Below are positions 25,225 to 32,105 of a stretch of 37,901 nucleotides of DNA, piece after piece. Both the position numbers and the translations under genes were made by a program. The stretch lies in the NCBI GenBank assembly GCA_013519935.1, contig JACDUA010000043.1, positions 1 through 37,901 of the forward strand, written 5' to 3'. Source of the stretch: Ectothiorhodospiraceae bacterium WFHF3C12. GTDB taxonomy: Bacteria; Pseudomonadota; Gammaproteobacteria; Nitrococcales; Nitrococcaceae. The notes beneath the pieces are model-generated. The model was given only the letters and a program-made list of their open reading frames with translations. It searched no databases and was not told the DNA's origin. Numbering within the stretch: the first letter of the stretch is position 1; every line of letters starts with the position of its first letter.

Positions 25225-26622
25225 TCACTGCCTCGGTGAGAGGTCGTACAGGGTTCGCCATGGCCGGATCTCATGCGCCACGCGCTTGATGTTGATGAGA
25301 TGCAGCGGCGTGACGTTGTCGCTTACGATGGAACCGCTCCAGGTCCCGGTCCCCAACATGAAGGAAGGATCGGTGGCACAGCTGTAGCCCATGCCGCCAA
25401 ATAGGGTCGGCGTGTTGATAACGACGCGTCCTGCGCGTAGGGATGAGAAACGGCCGATGACGCCGTCGTCCTCGCAGTGCAGACCGAGCGTGTGGCCTTC
25501 ACCGCCGAACGCGAGTATCTCGCGGCAGCGCTCGTAGCCGGCTTCGGCATTACGCGTCGTGAAGAACGACAGCACCGGCCCGAGTATCTCCGCCGAAAGC
25601 GGGTACTCGCGGCCTACCGCGCGGGGCTCAACCCCGAGCACACGGCAATTGTCCGGCGGTGTAATGCCGATCTTGTGGGCCAATGTCTTCGCCGACAGGC
25701 CGACCTCGCTGGGCCTCAGCCCACCGCTTTCGGTGAAGAGCAGCTGGGCCAGGCGGTCCTGCTCTTCGGGGCTCAGGAACAGCGTGCCTTGGGACTCGAA
25801 GGCGGCACGAACCTCGGCGGCAATCGGCTCGTCCAGAACGATGGACTGCTCGGCCACGCACGCCGTCCCGTTGTCGAAGGACTTCGATGTGATGCACATC
25901 AGGGCCGCCTCGCGCACGTCCTTCACCGAGCGGTGGATGTAGACCGGTACGTTGCCTGCGCCCACGGCGAGCGTCGGTTTGCCACTGGAATAGGCTGCCT
26001 GAACCATGCCGGGTCCGCCGGTCGCCATGATCAAGGAGACATCCCGGTGGCGCATCAGCTCCGCAGTGGAGTCCAAGGTGACGTTGGTCATGCACGAGAC
26101 GAGGCCGTCCGGCGCACCGGCCTTGATCGCCGCCTCAGCCATCACTTCGGCAGAGGCGGCACTGCTTCTGGCCGCGCGAGGATGGGGGGCGCAAACAATC
26201 GCATTGCCCGACTTGACCGCCGCAAGGCACTTGAAGAACACGGTCGAAGAGGGGTTTGTCACCGGAATAATCCCCGCGATGACCCCAACCGGGCTGCCGA
26301 TGGCGGTTACCCTGTTGGCCTCATCGACCCAGAGCACGCCGACGGTGCGCATCGGCATCATGGACTGAGCCACGAATTCCGTGTTGTAGAGGTTTTTGTA
26401 AATCTTGTCCTCGTAGACACCAAAGCCGGTCTCGTCGACGACCATGCGGGCGATCTTGTCGGCCGCGGCCGACCCTGCCTTGGCCATCGCCGCCACGATC
26501 TCGTCGAGTTTGCGTTGCTCCGTCCCCTCGAAGGCCTCAAACGCCCTCCGCGCCTTCTGGGCCAACCCCCTGGCCTCGGCCAAGGCCGTAAGGTCAGGGT
26601 CGAGATTTTGGGTCGCGCTCAT
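25225..26622 (-). CDS. CoA-acylating aldehyde dehydrogenase (EutE/PduP/SauS type)
   Basis: The 465-residue enzyme has the acylating branch motifs: IPVTNPSSTVFFKCLAA, the cysteine nucleophile in SFDNGTACVAEQS, and the AdhE-like tail GGMGYSCATDPSFMLGTGTW ... NVTPLHLINIKRVA. It turns an aldehyde, NAD and CoA into acyl-CoA and is the common core enzyme of metabolosomes. The first ~40 residues form a charged amphipathic stretch (ALAEARGLAQKARRAFEAF) that could serve in encapsulation. The aldehyde is unknown: acetaldehyde and sulfoacetaldehyde enzymes share these motifs. GGGGGAG precedes the ATG. It follows BMC-H by 56 bases containing a hairpin. Confidence 0.92.
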   Translation of the reverse strand: MSATQNLDPDLTALAEARGLAQKARRAFEAFEGTEQRKLDEIVAAMAKAGSAAADKIARMVVDETGFGVYEDKIYKNLYNTEFVAQSMMPMRTVGVLWVDEANRVTAIGSPVGVIAGIIPVTNPSSTVFFKCLAAVKSGNAIVCAPHPRAARSSAASAEVMAEAAIKAGAPDGLVSCMTNVTLDSTAELMRHRDVSLIMATGGPGMVQAAYSSGKPTLAVGAGNVPVYIHRSVKDVREAALMCITSKSFDNGTACVAEQSIVLDEPIAAEVRAAFESQGTLFLSPEEQDRLAQLLFTESGGLRPSEVGLSAKTLAHKIGITPPDNCRVLGVEPRAVGREYPLSAEILGPVLSFFTTRNAEAGYERCREILAFGGEGHTLGLHCEDDGVIGRFSSLRAGRVVINTPTLFGGMGYSCATDPSFMLGTGTWSGSIVSDNVTPLHLINIKRVAHEIRPWRTLYDLSPRQ

Positions 26623-26659
26623 AGTCGAATCTCCCCCTCTGGGTGAACCTATGCGGAGC

Positions 26660-26677
26660 CTCCCGCTTTCGCGGGAG
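26660..26677 (-). promoter_or_regulatory. GNRA-capped hairpin between BMC-H and aldehyde dehydrogenase genes
   Basis: On the minus-strand transcript the sequence is CTCCCGC-GAAA-GCGGGAG, a 7-bp perfect stem with a GAAA tetraloop, starting 1-2 bases after the BMC-H stop. No T tract follows. It probably protects the 3' end of the shell-gene message so that shell protein is made in excess over enzyme. Confidence 0.6.
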
Positions 26678-26678
26678 A

Positions 26679-26984
26679 TCAGCCCTTGCCCAGAATCGAT
26701 TCGACATCCTCGTGCGGGCGCGGAATCACGTGCACGGAAACGATCTCGCCGATCTTCCCGGCAGCCGCCGCACCTGCGTCGGTCGCGGCCTTCACGGCCC
26801 CAACGTCGCCGCGAACCATCACTGTGACCAGTCCGCCGCCGATCTGCTCACGGGCAATCAGCTGTACGTTGGCGGCCTTGACCATGGCATCCGCAGCCTC
26901 GATTGCGCCGACGAGGCCTTTTGTCTCGATCAGGCCGAGAGCCCCTTGCGGGCCAGATGTAGTAGTGGTGGTATTGGTTGCCAT
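26679..26984 (-). CDS. BMC-H hexameric shell protein
   Basis: This 101-residue single-domain BMC protein of the PduA/EutM/CcmK kind forms the hexagonal tiles of the shell. Typical elements are [39 protein letters not shown] and [15 protein letters not shown] threonine-rich N-terminal tail of about 10 residues precedes the fold. AAGGAG stands before the ATG. It is the second gene of the minus arm, 52 bases after BMC-P. It is a paralogue of the BMC-H that closes the plus arm. Confidence 0.95.
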   Translation of the reverse strand: MATNTTTTTSGPQGALGLIETKGLVGAIEAADAMVKAANVQLIAREQIGGGLVTVMVRGDVGAVKAATDAGAAAAGKIGEIVSVHVIPRPHEDVESILGKG

Positions 26985-27036
26985 TCTGCGTTCTCCTTAG
27001 CTTTTGCTGTTTCGTGTTGTGACTGAAAGCCACGTG

Positions 27037-27339
27037 TTAGCGTCGTTCAAAAACGTAAGAACCGCCGACCCGAACGGTATCGAGGATGGCCACGATGGCG
27101 GCATCGACGGGTGCTTCCAATGGCGTGGATGAGAGTCGCGCGGCGCTGCCGAATGCGACTAAGACGACCTCGCCGATGCCAGCGCCGACCGTGTCGATTG
27201 CCACGTAGTATTCCGCGCTCTCATCGGGTGTGGCATTCGGGTCCTCCTGGAAGTCTCTTACGAGCAAGAGCTTGTAAGACTCCAGGCCACTCGACTTGAC
27301 AGTCGCGACAGCCGTTCCGATAACCCGTCCCAGCTTCAC
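27037..27339 (-). CDS. BMC-P pentameric vertex protein (EutN/CcmL family)
   Basis: The 100-residue protein carries the EutN/CcmL signature: KLGRVIGTAVATVKSSGLE, KLLLVRDF, YYVAIDTVGAGIGEVVLVAFGSAAR and DAAIVAILDTV. Pentamers cap the corners of the shell. The start is a GTG with GGGAGGA six bases ahead. As the first gene of the minus arm it lies beside the divergent regulatory region. Its presence with BMC-H and BMC-T means the locus can build a closed shell. Confidence 0.95.
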   Translation of the reverse strand: MKLGRVIGTAVATVKSSGLESYKLLLVRDFQEDPNATPDESAEYYVAIDTVGAGIGEVVLVAFGSAARLSSTPLEAPVDAAIVAILDTVRVGGSYVFERR

Positions 27340-27407
27340 TTCGCATCCTCCCGTTCAGCCGCGGCCTTCAACTGTCTCGTACTCTAGGCACGACGCGGCG
27401 ACCCGTC

Positions 27408-27426
27408 TTTATCCTTACCGGATAAA
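27408..27426. promoter_or_regulatory. Dyad operator candidate in the divergent BMC promoter region
   Basis: TTTATCC-TTACC-GGATAAA is a perfect 7-bp inverted repeat in the 215-base gap between the two arms of the locus. A further TTATCC occurs at 27441-27446, and ACCCG/CGGGT flank the dyad at 27401-27405 and 27431-27435. The regulator encoded at 19108-21387 is the obvious candidate ligand, by inference only. I found no convincing sigma54 or sigma70 box pair. Confidence 0.5.
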
Positions 27427-27554
27427 AAATCGGGTCTTGGTTATCCCAATTGCCCATGGCTGAGAGCGCGGTCTGCAACGAGGCTATGTGAGAACGAAAA
27501 AAGGCGTATGTGGGTAATCCGCACAACCAAGGACGCAGGGGAGGAGTCAATGCG

Positions 27555-28565
27555 ATGATCAAAGACGAAGACGTCCATTTCCACGAAACCGATCCGGAGC
27601 ACGCCAATTGGGCCGAGACGAACTATTTCGGCTTCTTCAACGCTGAGGCGCCTCTCAACGTGGGTGTTTATGGGCTGTTCCGTCCGAACCTGGGAATCGT
27701 TGGATCAACTATCTGCATCAATTCCGGCTTCGCCAACGCCCCGTGGGAAGCCGACTTCGTTGATATGCAGGCTTCCCTTCCTATTCCCGACGATCTAGCG
27801 CACTACCGGCTAGCCAATGGGCTCGAGGTGAAGTGCACCTGCCCGAATATGGACTGGGTGATCCGCTATGACGATGGCGAGGGCACTCTGATTGACGTCG
27901 AATACAAGGCGATCATGCCGCCCTTCGACATACAGGATCCCGAGATGGATCCGATGAAGGCAAAGGCGCTGGCCGAGGCCGACAAGAGCGGGAACTTTGC
28001 TTGGGGCACTGCCTACAATGGGCATTTCGATCAATCAGGCCGCGTCCGGGGCCGGGTCGCCGTCCGTGGCAAGGAATACCCTATCGACTGTGTGTCGACC
28101 ATGGATCACAGCTGGGGGCCGCGTCCGGAACGAGGCGCGCCGAACATGTCCTGGCTGCACGCCCACTTCTCGGACGATCTGGCGATCCACGCGATTCTCG
28201 GCTTCGACGCCGAGACTAATGGCGCTGAACTTTCGCTGGCTCACGGCTATGTCGCCGAGAACGGCGAGATCTTCGGGTTAAAGGCAGGGCATGGCCGCAC
28301 GGTCCGTCGCATCGAGCGATACGCGGACAAGGTCGAGCTCTTTCTGACCGACTCGAAGGACCGCGAGTGGCGCCTAACGGGGCGGGGCCTGACCACGTTT
28401 CCGTGGATGTGCTGGCCTAACATGGTCGCCTTCAACGTACTGGCCGAGTGGAACCTACACGGTCAGATGGGTCACGGCGAGATCATGGACTTCTTCGAGT
28501 CGCCGCAGCTGACGCGGCTGAACGCGTCTGCGAAGACTCGCCGCCCGGTGGGTCGCGAGGGCTAA
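27555..28565 (+). CDS. CrtC/AttH-like (DUF7064/7065-type) lipocalin-fold protein
   Basis: The 336-residue protein opens with HFHETDPEHANWAETNYFGF and has VYGLFRPNLGIVGS, DVEYKAIMPPFDIQ, STMDHSWGPRPERGAPNMSW and GHGEIMDF. This style is that of the beta-barrel CrtC/AttH superfamily, whose members hydrate isoprenoids or have no known activity. I cannot assign a reaction. GGGGAGGAG stands 9 bases before the ATG; a frame beginning at 27510 has no ribosome site. It is the first gene of the plus arm and sits 3 bases ahead of the HAD gene, so it clearly belongs to the BMC operon. It could act on the substrate, or be the lyase/hydratase. Confidence 0.65.
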   Translation: MIKDEDVHFHETDPEHANWAETNYFGFFNAEAPLNVGVYGLFRPNLGIVGSTICINSGFANAPWEADFVDMQASLPIPDDLAHYRLANGLEVKCTCPNMDWVIRYDDGEGTLIDVEYKAIMPPFDIQDPEMDPMKAKALAEADKSGNFAWGTAYNGHFDQSGRVRGRVAVRGKEYPIDCVSTMDHSWGPRPERGAPNMSWLHAHFSDDLAIHAILGFDAETNGAELSLAHGYVAENGEIFGLKAGHGRTVRRIERYADKVELFLTDSKDREWRLTGRGLTTFPWMCWPNMVAFNVLAEWNLHGQMGHGEIMDFFESPQLTRLNASAKTRRPVGREG

Positions 28566-28568
28566 GAG

Positions 28569-29537
28569 ATGCCCAAGGCCATCCTGTTCGATCTCGACGG
28601 CACGTTGGTCCAGGCGCGCGAGTCGTCCTGGCGCGTCTTCGCTAAGACGAATGCGAAGTTCGGCCTGGGAATCGAGACGCAGGAGGAGTATTTCCGGTTG
28701 CTGGAAGGGAATCTGTTCGAGTCGCTCCGCCGCCTCGCAAATGATGAAGAGCGGGCGGCGGAGGCCTCTGCGCATTTCCTTGAGTTGCTCAAGGAGGAGT
28801 ACGACCCGCCCTTCGTTCCCGGCATGGTAGACGTGGTCAAGTGCATCGCGGGGGCGTGTGCCCTCGCGGTTGTCTCCTCGAACTCAATGTCCACTATCCG
28901 GCGCATTCTCACGAAGGCGGGTCTGCAGCATTGCTTCTCCCATGTTTTCGGCGGCGACGTCGAGCCGGACAAACGCACCTGCGTTCAAAGGTTTTTGGCT
29001 GATGCGGACTATTCGATCAACCGCCAGTGCGCGCCGGCCTACGTCGAAGACCACCGACCCGAGGACGTTTCCGAGCACCAAGTCGTTCTCGTGACGGACA
29101 CGGTTGGTGACGTCACCCACGCCGTCGAGTGCGGGATCCGTGCCGTCGGAGTCGCCTGGGGCATGCATTCAGAAGAGGCCCTGCGGGCGGCCGGCGCGGA
29201 ATTCGTCGCTGTCTGGCCACAGGAGCTGGTCTCGTATCTAGTTCCGGGTGGTGTCTCGAACGAGTCGTGCGCTTTCTCGGCGCCGCGTTTGGGAATGCCC
29301 ACAGAACACGGCGGTGAGTGCAGCTGCGGCGGCGACTGTAGCTGTTTCGACCACCGCGATCCAGATCTTGCCGCGGCATCCAGGCTACGGCGGGAACGGC
29401 GCCTGGCATCGTCCAGGAGCTTATTGGTCCGGCTGGTGGGTTCGGCGCAGCCGCCCCCTGACCGGCCATCCGACTGGAAGCCCACCGACGAGCTGCTGAT
29501 GGCGAGCCTGAGACGCATTCGTCGGTCCGGTGAATAA
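28569..29537 (+). CDS. HAD-superfamily phosphatase with CxCGGDCxC tail
   Basis: Residues 1-225 are a HAD phosphatase of the phosphoglycolate-phosphatase type: nucleophile Asp8 and Asp10 in FDLDGTLVQ, motif II VVSSNS, the Lys in EPDKRT and motif IV VTDTVGDV (Asp177, Asp181). Residues ~235-322 are an unusual extension with the cluster C251-x-C253-GGD-C257-x-C259 and a final amphipathic helix (TDELLMASLRRIRRSGE). Four close cysteines suggest a metal or Fe-S site; the last helix may be an encapsulation peptide. It starts 3 bases after the CrtC-like gene. A phosphatase in an operon with a phosphotransfer module hints at a phosphorylated intermediate. Confidence 0.78.
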   Translation: MPKAILFDLDGTLVQARESSWRVFAKTNAKFGLGIETQEEYFRLLEGNLFESLRRLANDEERAAEASAHFLELLKEEYDPPFVPGMVDVVKCIAGACALAVVSSNSMSTIRRILTKAGLQHCFSHVFGGDVEPDKRTCVQRFLADADYSINRQCAPAYVEDHRPEDVSEHQVVLVTDTVGDVTHAVECGIRAVGVAWGMHSEEALRAAGAEFVAVWPQELVSYLVPGGVSNESCAFSAPRLGMPTEHGGECSCGGDCSCFDHRDPDLAAASRLRRERRLASSRSLLVRLVGSAQPPPDRPSDWKPTDELLMASLRRIRRSGE

Positions 29538-29579
29538 GGGCAATTCCGAGTCCAACGCGTAGAGAAGAGGAGGAGTGCA

Positions 29580-29993
29580 ATGAGCGTCATTGCAGAAGGT
29601 ATGATCAGCTTCGCAACGAAGTCACGGGTTTCGGGGGTGGTGAAGTATTTGCCCGATCCGCAATCCGTTATGGACCTCATTCAGAGCGGCAAGCTGCAGG
29701 ATCACATCCTGCTGGTCCAGGGGGGAACGACCACCTTCTTGTCGCCGGCGCTGACTATGGGGGCAATCGGCGTGATCACCATGTCCGGCGCACCCGAATC
29801 CCATCTCGGCATCCTGTCGCGGGAATTTCAGATCCCGTGCGTCATGACCGCTTACCTCACGAACAGCGAATCCCGATATGCGCCCGGCGGGGACAATGAC
29901 GCCCACTTCAAGGAAGTTATTGAAGCACTCGACGGCAAAAAGGTCGAGATTGATGCCGACGATGACGAGACAGGGCGGATCATCGCTCTGTAA
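29580..29993 (+). CDS. Stand-alone PEP-utilising-enzyme swivel (phosphohistidine) domain
   Basis: The 137-residue protein consists only of the mobile domain found inside PEP synthase and PPDK. The core GVITMSGAPESHLGILSREF with PCVM matches the TxxGGxTSHxAIxxRxxxIPxV site, and His75 is the expected phosphohistidine. There is no ATP-grasp and no PEP barrel. It must therefore exchange phosphate with a partner; the PPDK-like protein three genes downstream is the natural donor. Subunit-split precedents are phenylphosphate synthase of Thauera. A strong GAGGAGG precedes the ATG, and the gap to the next gene is 60 bases. Confidence 0.82.
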   Translation: MSVIAEGMISFATKSRVSGVVKYLPDPQSVMDLIQSGKLQDHILLVQGGTTTFLSPALTMGAIGVITMSGAPESHLGILSREFQIPCVMTAYLTNSESRYAPGGDNDAHFKEVIEALDGKKVEIDADDDETGRIIAL

Positions 29994-30053
29994 TCGGAAG
30001 ATCATGCAGACGTCGCGGTCGAGCATCCGCACGAGAGTACCGGAGGAGAGACA

Positions 30054-31463
30054 ATGAGTAATTATAAGGATCGCTATCGGGAAGACGACGAGGGCCTTCG
30101 CTTTCAGGACCTTGAGTATATCGGTAATTTCAAGGATCTGCCGCCGGTCCCGGATGGAATCCTTGGTGACCGGATGATGCGACAACGTGCGAAATCCGGT
30201 GTCCTGGAAAAAGTTTCCAAGGAGCACGTACTGAACGATCAGTTCACGCTCGATGAGTTGAACGATCTGAACAATTATCTCGCCTGGAACATCTGGGACG
30301 TACTGGTGATGCGCGCTACCGAAGGCGAATCCGGCATGATTCCGCGCCAGCAGTACGAGATTCTCGCATTCATGCACGAGTTCCTGCGCTGGCCGGAGCT
30401 CCTCGACATGACGACGGCGGAGATCGGAGCGCAGGGCGTCATGGACATCGGTGCCACGGCGCGGCGGGAAATCGGCACGAAGGTCAACTGCGTGCACGAT
30501 TGGTGCATCGGCGCCGTCGGATTCGGCATGGGACGCTGCGGTCTGTTGGCACTCGAGGCGATTGAGCCTCGGGACTACGTCCGCGAGAGCAACTCCATAC
30601 TGAAGTTTTTCCAGCGCGTGAACTGGGCCAAACGGCAGAACGGCTACATCCTGAATTCTCAGGACCGGTATCGCTGCCAGATTCACGATCAGGACGTCAT
30701 CGACCAGATCACCGGCGAGATCGAGTATTTCGAACCGGACAGTGAAAGGGCGAGCTACTTCCAGCGATTCAACGCCGGGGCGGAATTGCTCTCCTTCTTG
30801 GTTCACTACGACTGCCGGCTCGGCCTGGGCGACACGGGTCCCTATGAACTCCCGGACGGCAAGCTACTCATCATTCGTGACCTGTTCACGAACGAGGACG
30901 CGTTCTACTGGAGCGACGTCTGTCAGCACGAGAATGTCCCCCACTGCTACACGGTCTGCATGGTCCTCGACCCCGAGCTGATGGACCTGCAAGAGATCCG
31001 CGTGAACGACATTTCGACGACGTTCACACGGCCGAAAAACTATATCGCGGCAGTGGTCGGCGGCGCGGTGTTCGTGCGCGAAAAGTGGGACACGCCGATG
31101 TCCGAGGTTTACCCCGTCAAGATCAACGACCTCAGCGATCGGTGGGAGGCGATCCAGCGGGCGACGATGAAGCTCTACACGAAGTTCTCGCGGATGCCCC
31201 GCCGGGTCTTGGTGGAAAACGGTCATTACGTCTACTACGTCGATATGATCCTCCCGCACCTTCGTCTGGCCGGGACCTATGACAAGGCCGTCAAGGACTA
31301 CAACCTCTGGGAGATCGACCGCCGGGTCGCCAACTACTACTACGAAATCGACAAGCGCGAGTTCGCGAGTGCTGTCGTGCCCCTCAAGATCTTCTCAGGA
31401 GAAGGGTACCTGCCGTTCCCCGAGGGAACCGATCTGACGCGCTCGAAGTACTTCGTGACGTAA
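30054..31463 (+). CDS. Unrecognised 469-residue protein, candidate signature enzyme of the BMC
   Basis: I do not recognise a family. The protein is soluble-looking, acidic and rich in aromatic residues, with no signal or membrane helix. A cysteine/glycine-rich patch, NCVHDWCIGAVGFGMGRCG (146-163), and QHENVPHCYTVC (291-302) are the most striking segments and could bind metal or cofactor. GGAGGAG precedes the ATG. It lies between the swivel-domain gene and the winged-helix-like gene in the plus arm. Because every other gene here has a service role (shell, redox, phosphotransfer), this is the most likely enzyme for the first committed step, or the acceptor subunit for the swivel domain. That is inference from context. 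Confidence 0.75.
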   Translation: MSNYKDRYREDDEGLRFQDLEYIGNFKDLPPVPDGILGDRMMRQRAKSGVLEKVSKEHVLNDQFTLDELNDLNNYLAWNIWDVLVMRATEGESGMIPRQQYEILAFMHEFLRWPELLDMTTAEIGAQGVMDIGATARREIGTKVNCVHDWCIGAVGFGMGRCGLLALEAIEPRDYVRESNSILKFFQRVNWAKRQNGYILNSQDRYRCQIHDQDVIDQITGEIEYFEPDSERASYFQRFNAGAELLSFLVHYDCRLGLGDTGPYELPDGKLLIIRDLFTNEDAFYWSDVCQHENVPHCYTVCMVLDPELMDLQEIRVNDISTTFTRPKNYIAAVVGGAVFVREKWDTPMSEVYPVKINDLSDRWEAIQRATMKLYTKFSRMPRRVLVENGHYVYYVDMILPHLRLAGTYDKAVKDYNLWEIDRRVANYYYEIDKREFASAVVPLKIFSGEGYLPFPEGTDLTRSKYFVT

Positions 31464-31480
31464 CTATCACCTCCACCTAC

Positions 31481-31513
31481 AGATCCTCGGCGCGTCTTGC
31501 GCCGAGGATCTGC
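31481..31513 (+). promoter_or_regulatory. Strong hairpin inside the plus-arm operon
   Basis: A perfect 14-bp stem (CAGATCCTCGGCGC / GCGCCGAGGATCTG) with a 5-base loop lies 18 bases after the stop of the 469-residue gene and ends just before GGGAGGAAA, the ribosome site of the next gene. There is no T run, so it is more likely an attenuator, processing site or 3'-end stabiliser than a simple terminator. Confidence 0.75.
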
Positions 31514-31529
31514 ACCGGGAGGAAACTGC

Positions 31530-32105
31530 ATGACTCCATTGAATGATACCGATTTTGCGGTCCTCAACGCTGCTCATCTGAATAAGATGGCCGGCCCCGC
31601 ATCCATTGCAGCGGCCACGCAGCTCGATCAGGGAACCGTCGACGAGGTTCTGGACCGCGCACAGCAAAACGGATTGGGGCAGAAGACGGGGAACCAGTTC
31701 CTTATTTTTCCGGATGGTTCGAAAGCCGTTCTGGAGTACTACGACCGGACCTATGGTGAGTTGCGGGATTCCGACGAGCTTGGCGCATGGTACGAGCGTT
31801 TCGAAACCGTGAACACGCAGTTCATTCAGCACATCACGGACTGGCAGAACACCGGGGGGGACGAGGGTGTTGAGGCAAAACTGATCAAGACGGTGAACCG
31901 GCACGTTCGGGCCGTCGAGAAACTCCTGCCGCAGATTCCGCGATATGAGCAATACGTTCGCCGGTTTCATGAGGCTATCTCCAAAGTCGATCGCGGCGAA
32001 ACTGACTTCGTCTGCAAACCGACCGTCGACTCGATCCACAATATCTGGTTCGAATTTCACGAAGACATCCTTTCCGTCCTCGGGCGTCCTCGCGATACGA
32101 CATGA
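31530..32105 (+). CDS. Small helical protein with N-terminal winged-helix-like region
   Basis: The 191-residue protein starts LNDTDFAVLNAAHLNKMAGP and continues ASIAAATQLDQGTVDEVLDRAQQNGLGQ, the helix pattern of a MarR-type winged helix (helix, recognition helix, then GNQFLIFPDG as wing). The rest (~70-185) is helical and charged. It may be an accessory subunit or a regulator. It overlaps the PPDK-like gene in ATGA, which points to a physical or stoichiometric link with that protein rather than with DNA. GGGAGGAAA supports the ATG at 31530. Function unknown. Confidence 0.65.
   Translation: MTPLNDTDFAVLNAAHLNKMAGPASIAAATQLDQGTVDEVLDRAQQNGLGQKTGNQFLIFPDGSKAVLEYYDRTYGELRDSDELGAWYERFETVNTQFIQHITDWQNTGGDEGVEAKLIKTVNRHVRAVEKLLPQIPRYEQYVRRFHEAISKVDRGETDFVCKPTVDSIHNIWFEFHEDILSVLGRPRDTT

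Noticed and set aside
27436-27453. Sigma54-like box in the BMC divergent region (TTGGTTATCCCAATTGCC)
   Set aside because: The GG and GC doublets are 11 instead of 10 bases apart and no sigma54 activator gene is part of the locus.
29622-30806. Minus-strand frame of 394 codons over the swivel-domain and 469-residue genes
   Set aside because: The plus-strand genes have good ribosome sites and, for the swivel domain, a clear family match. The antisense frame spans two genes and their gap and resembles nothing.
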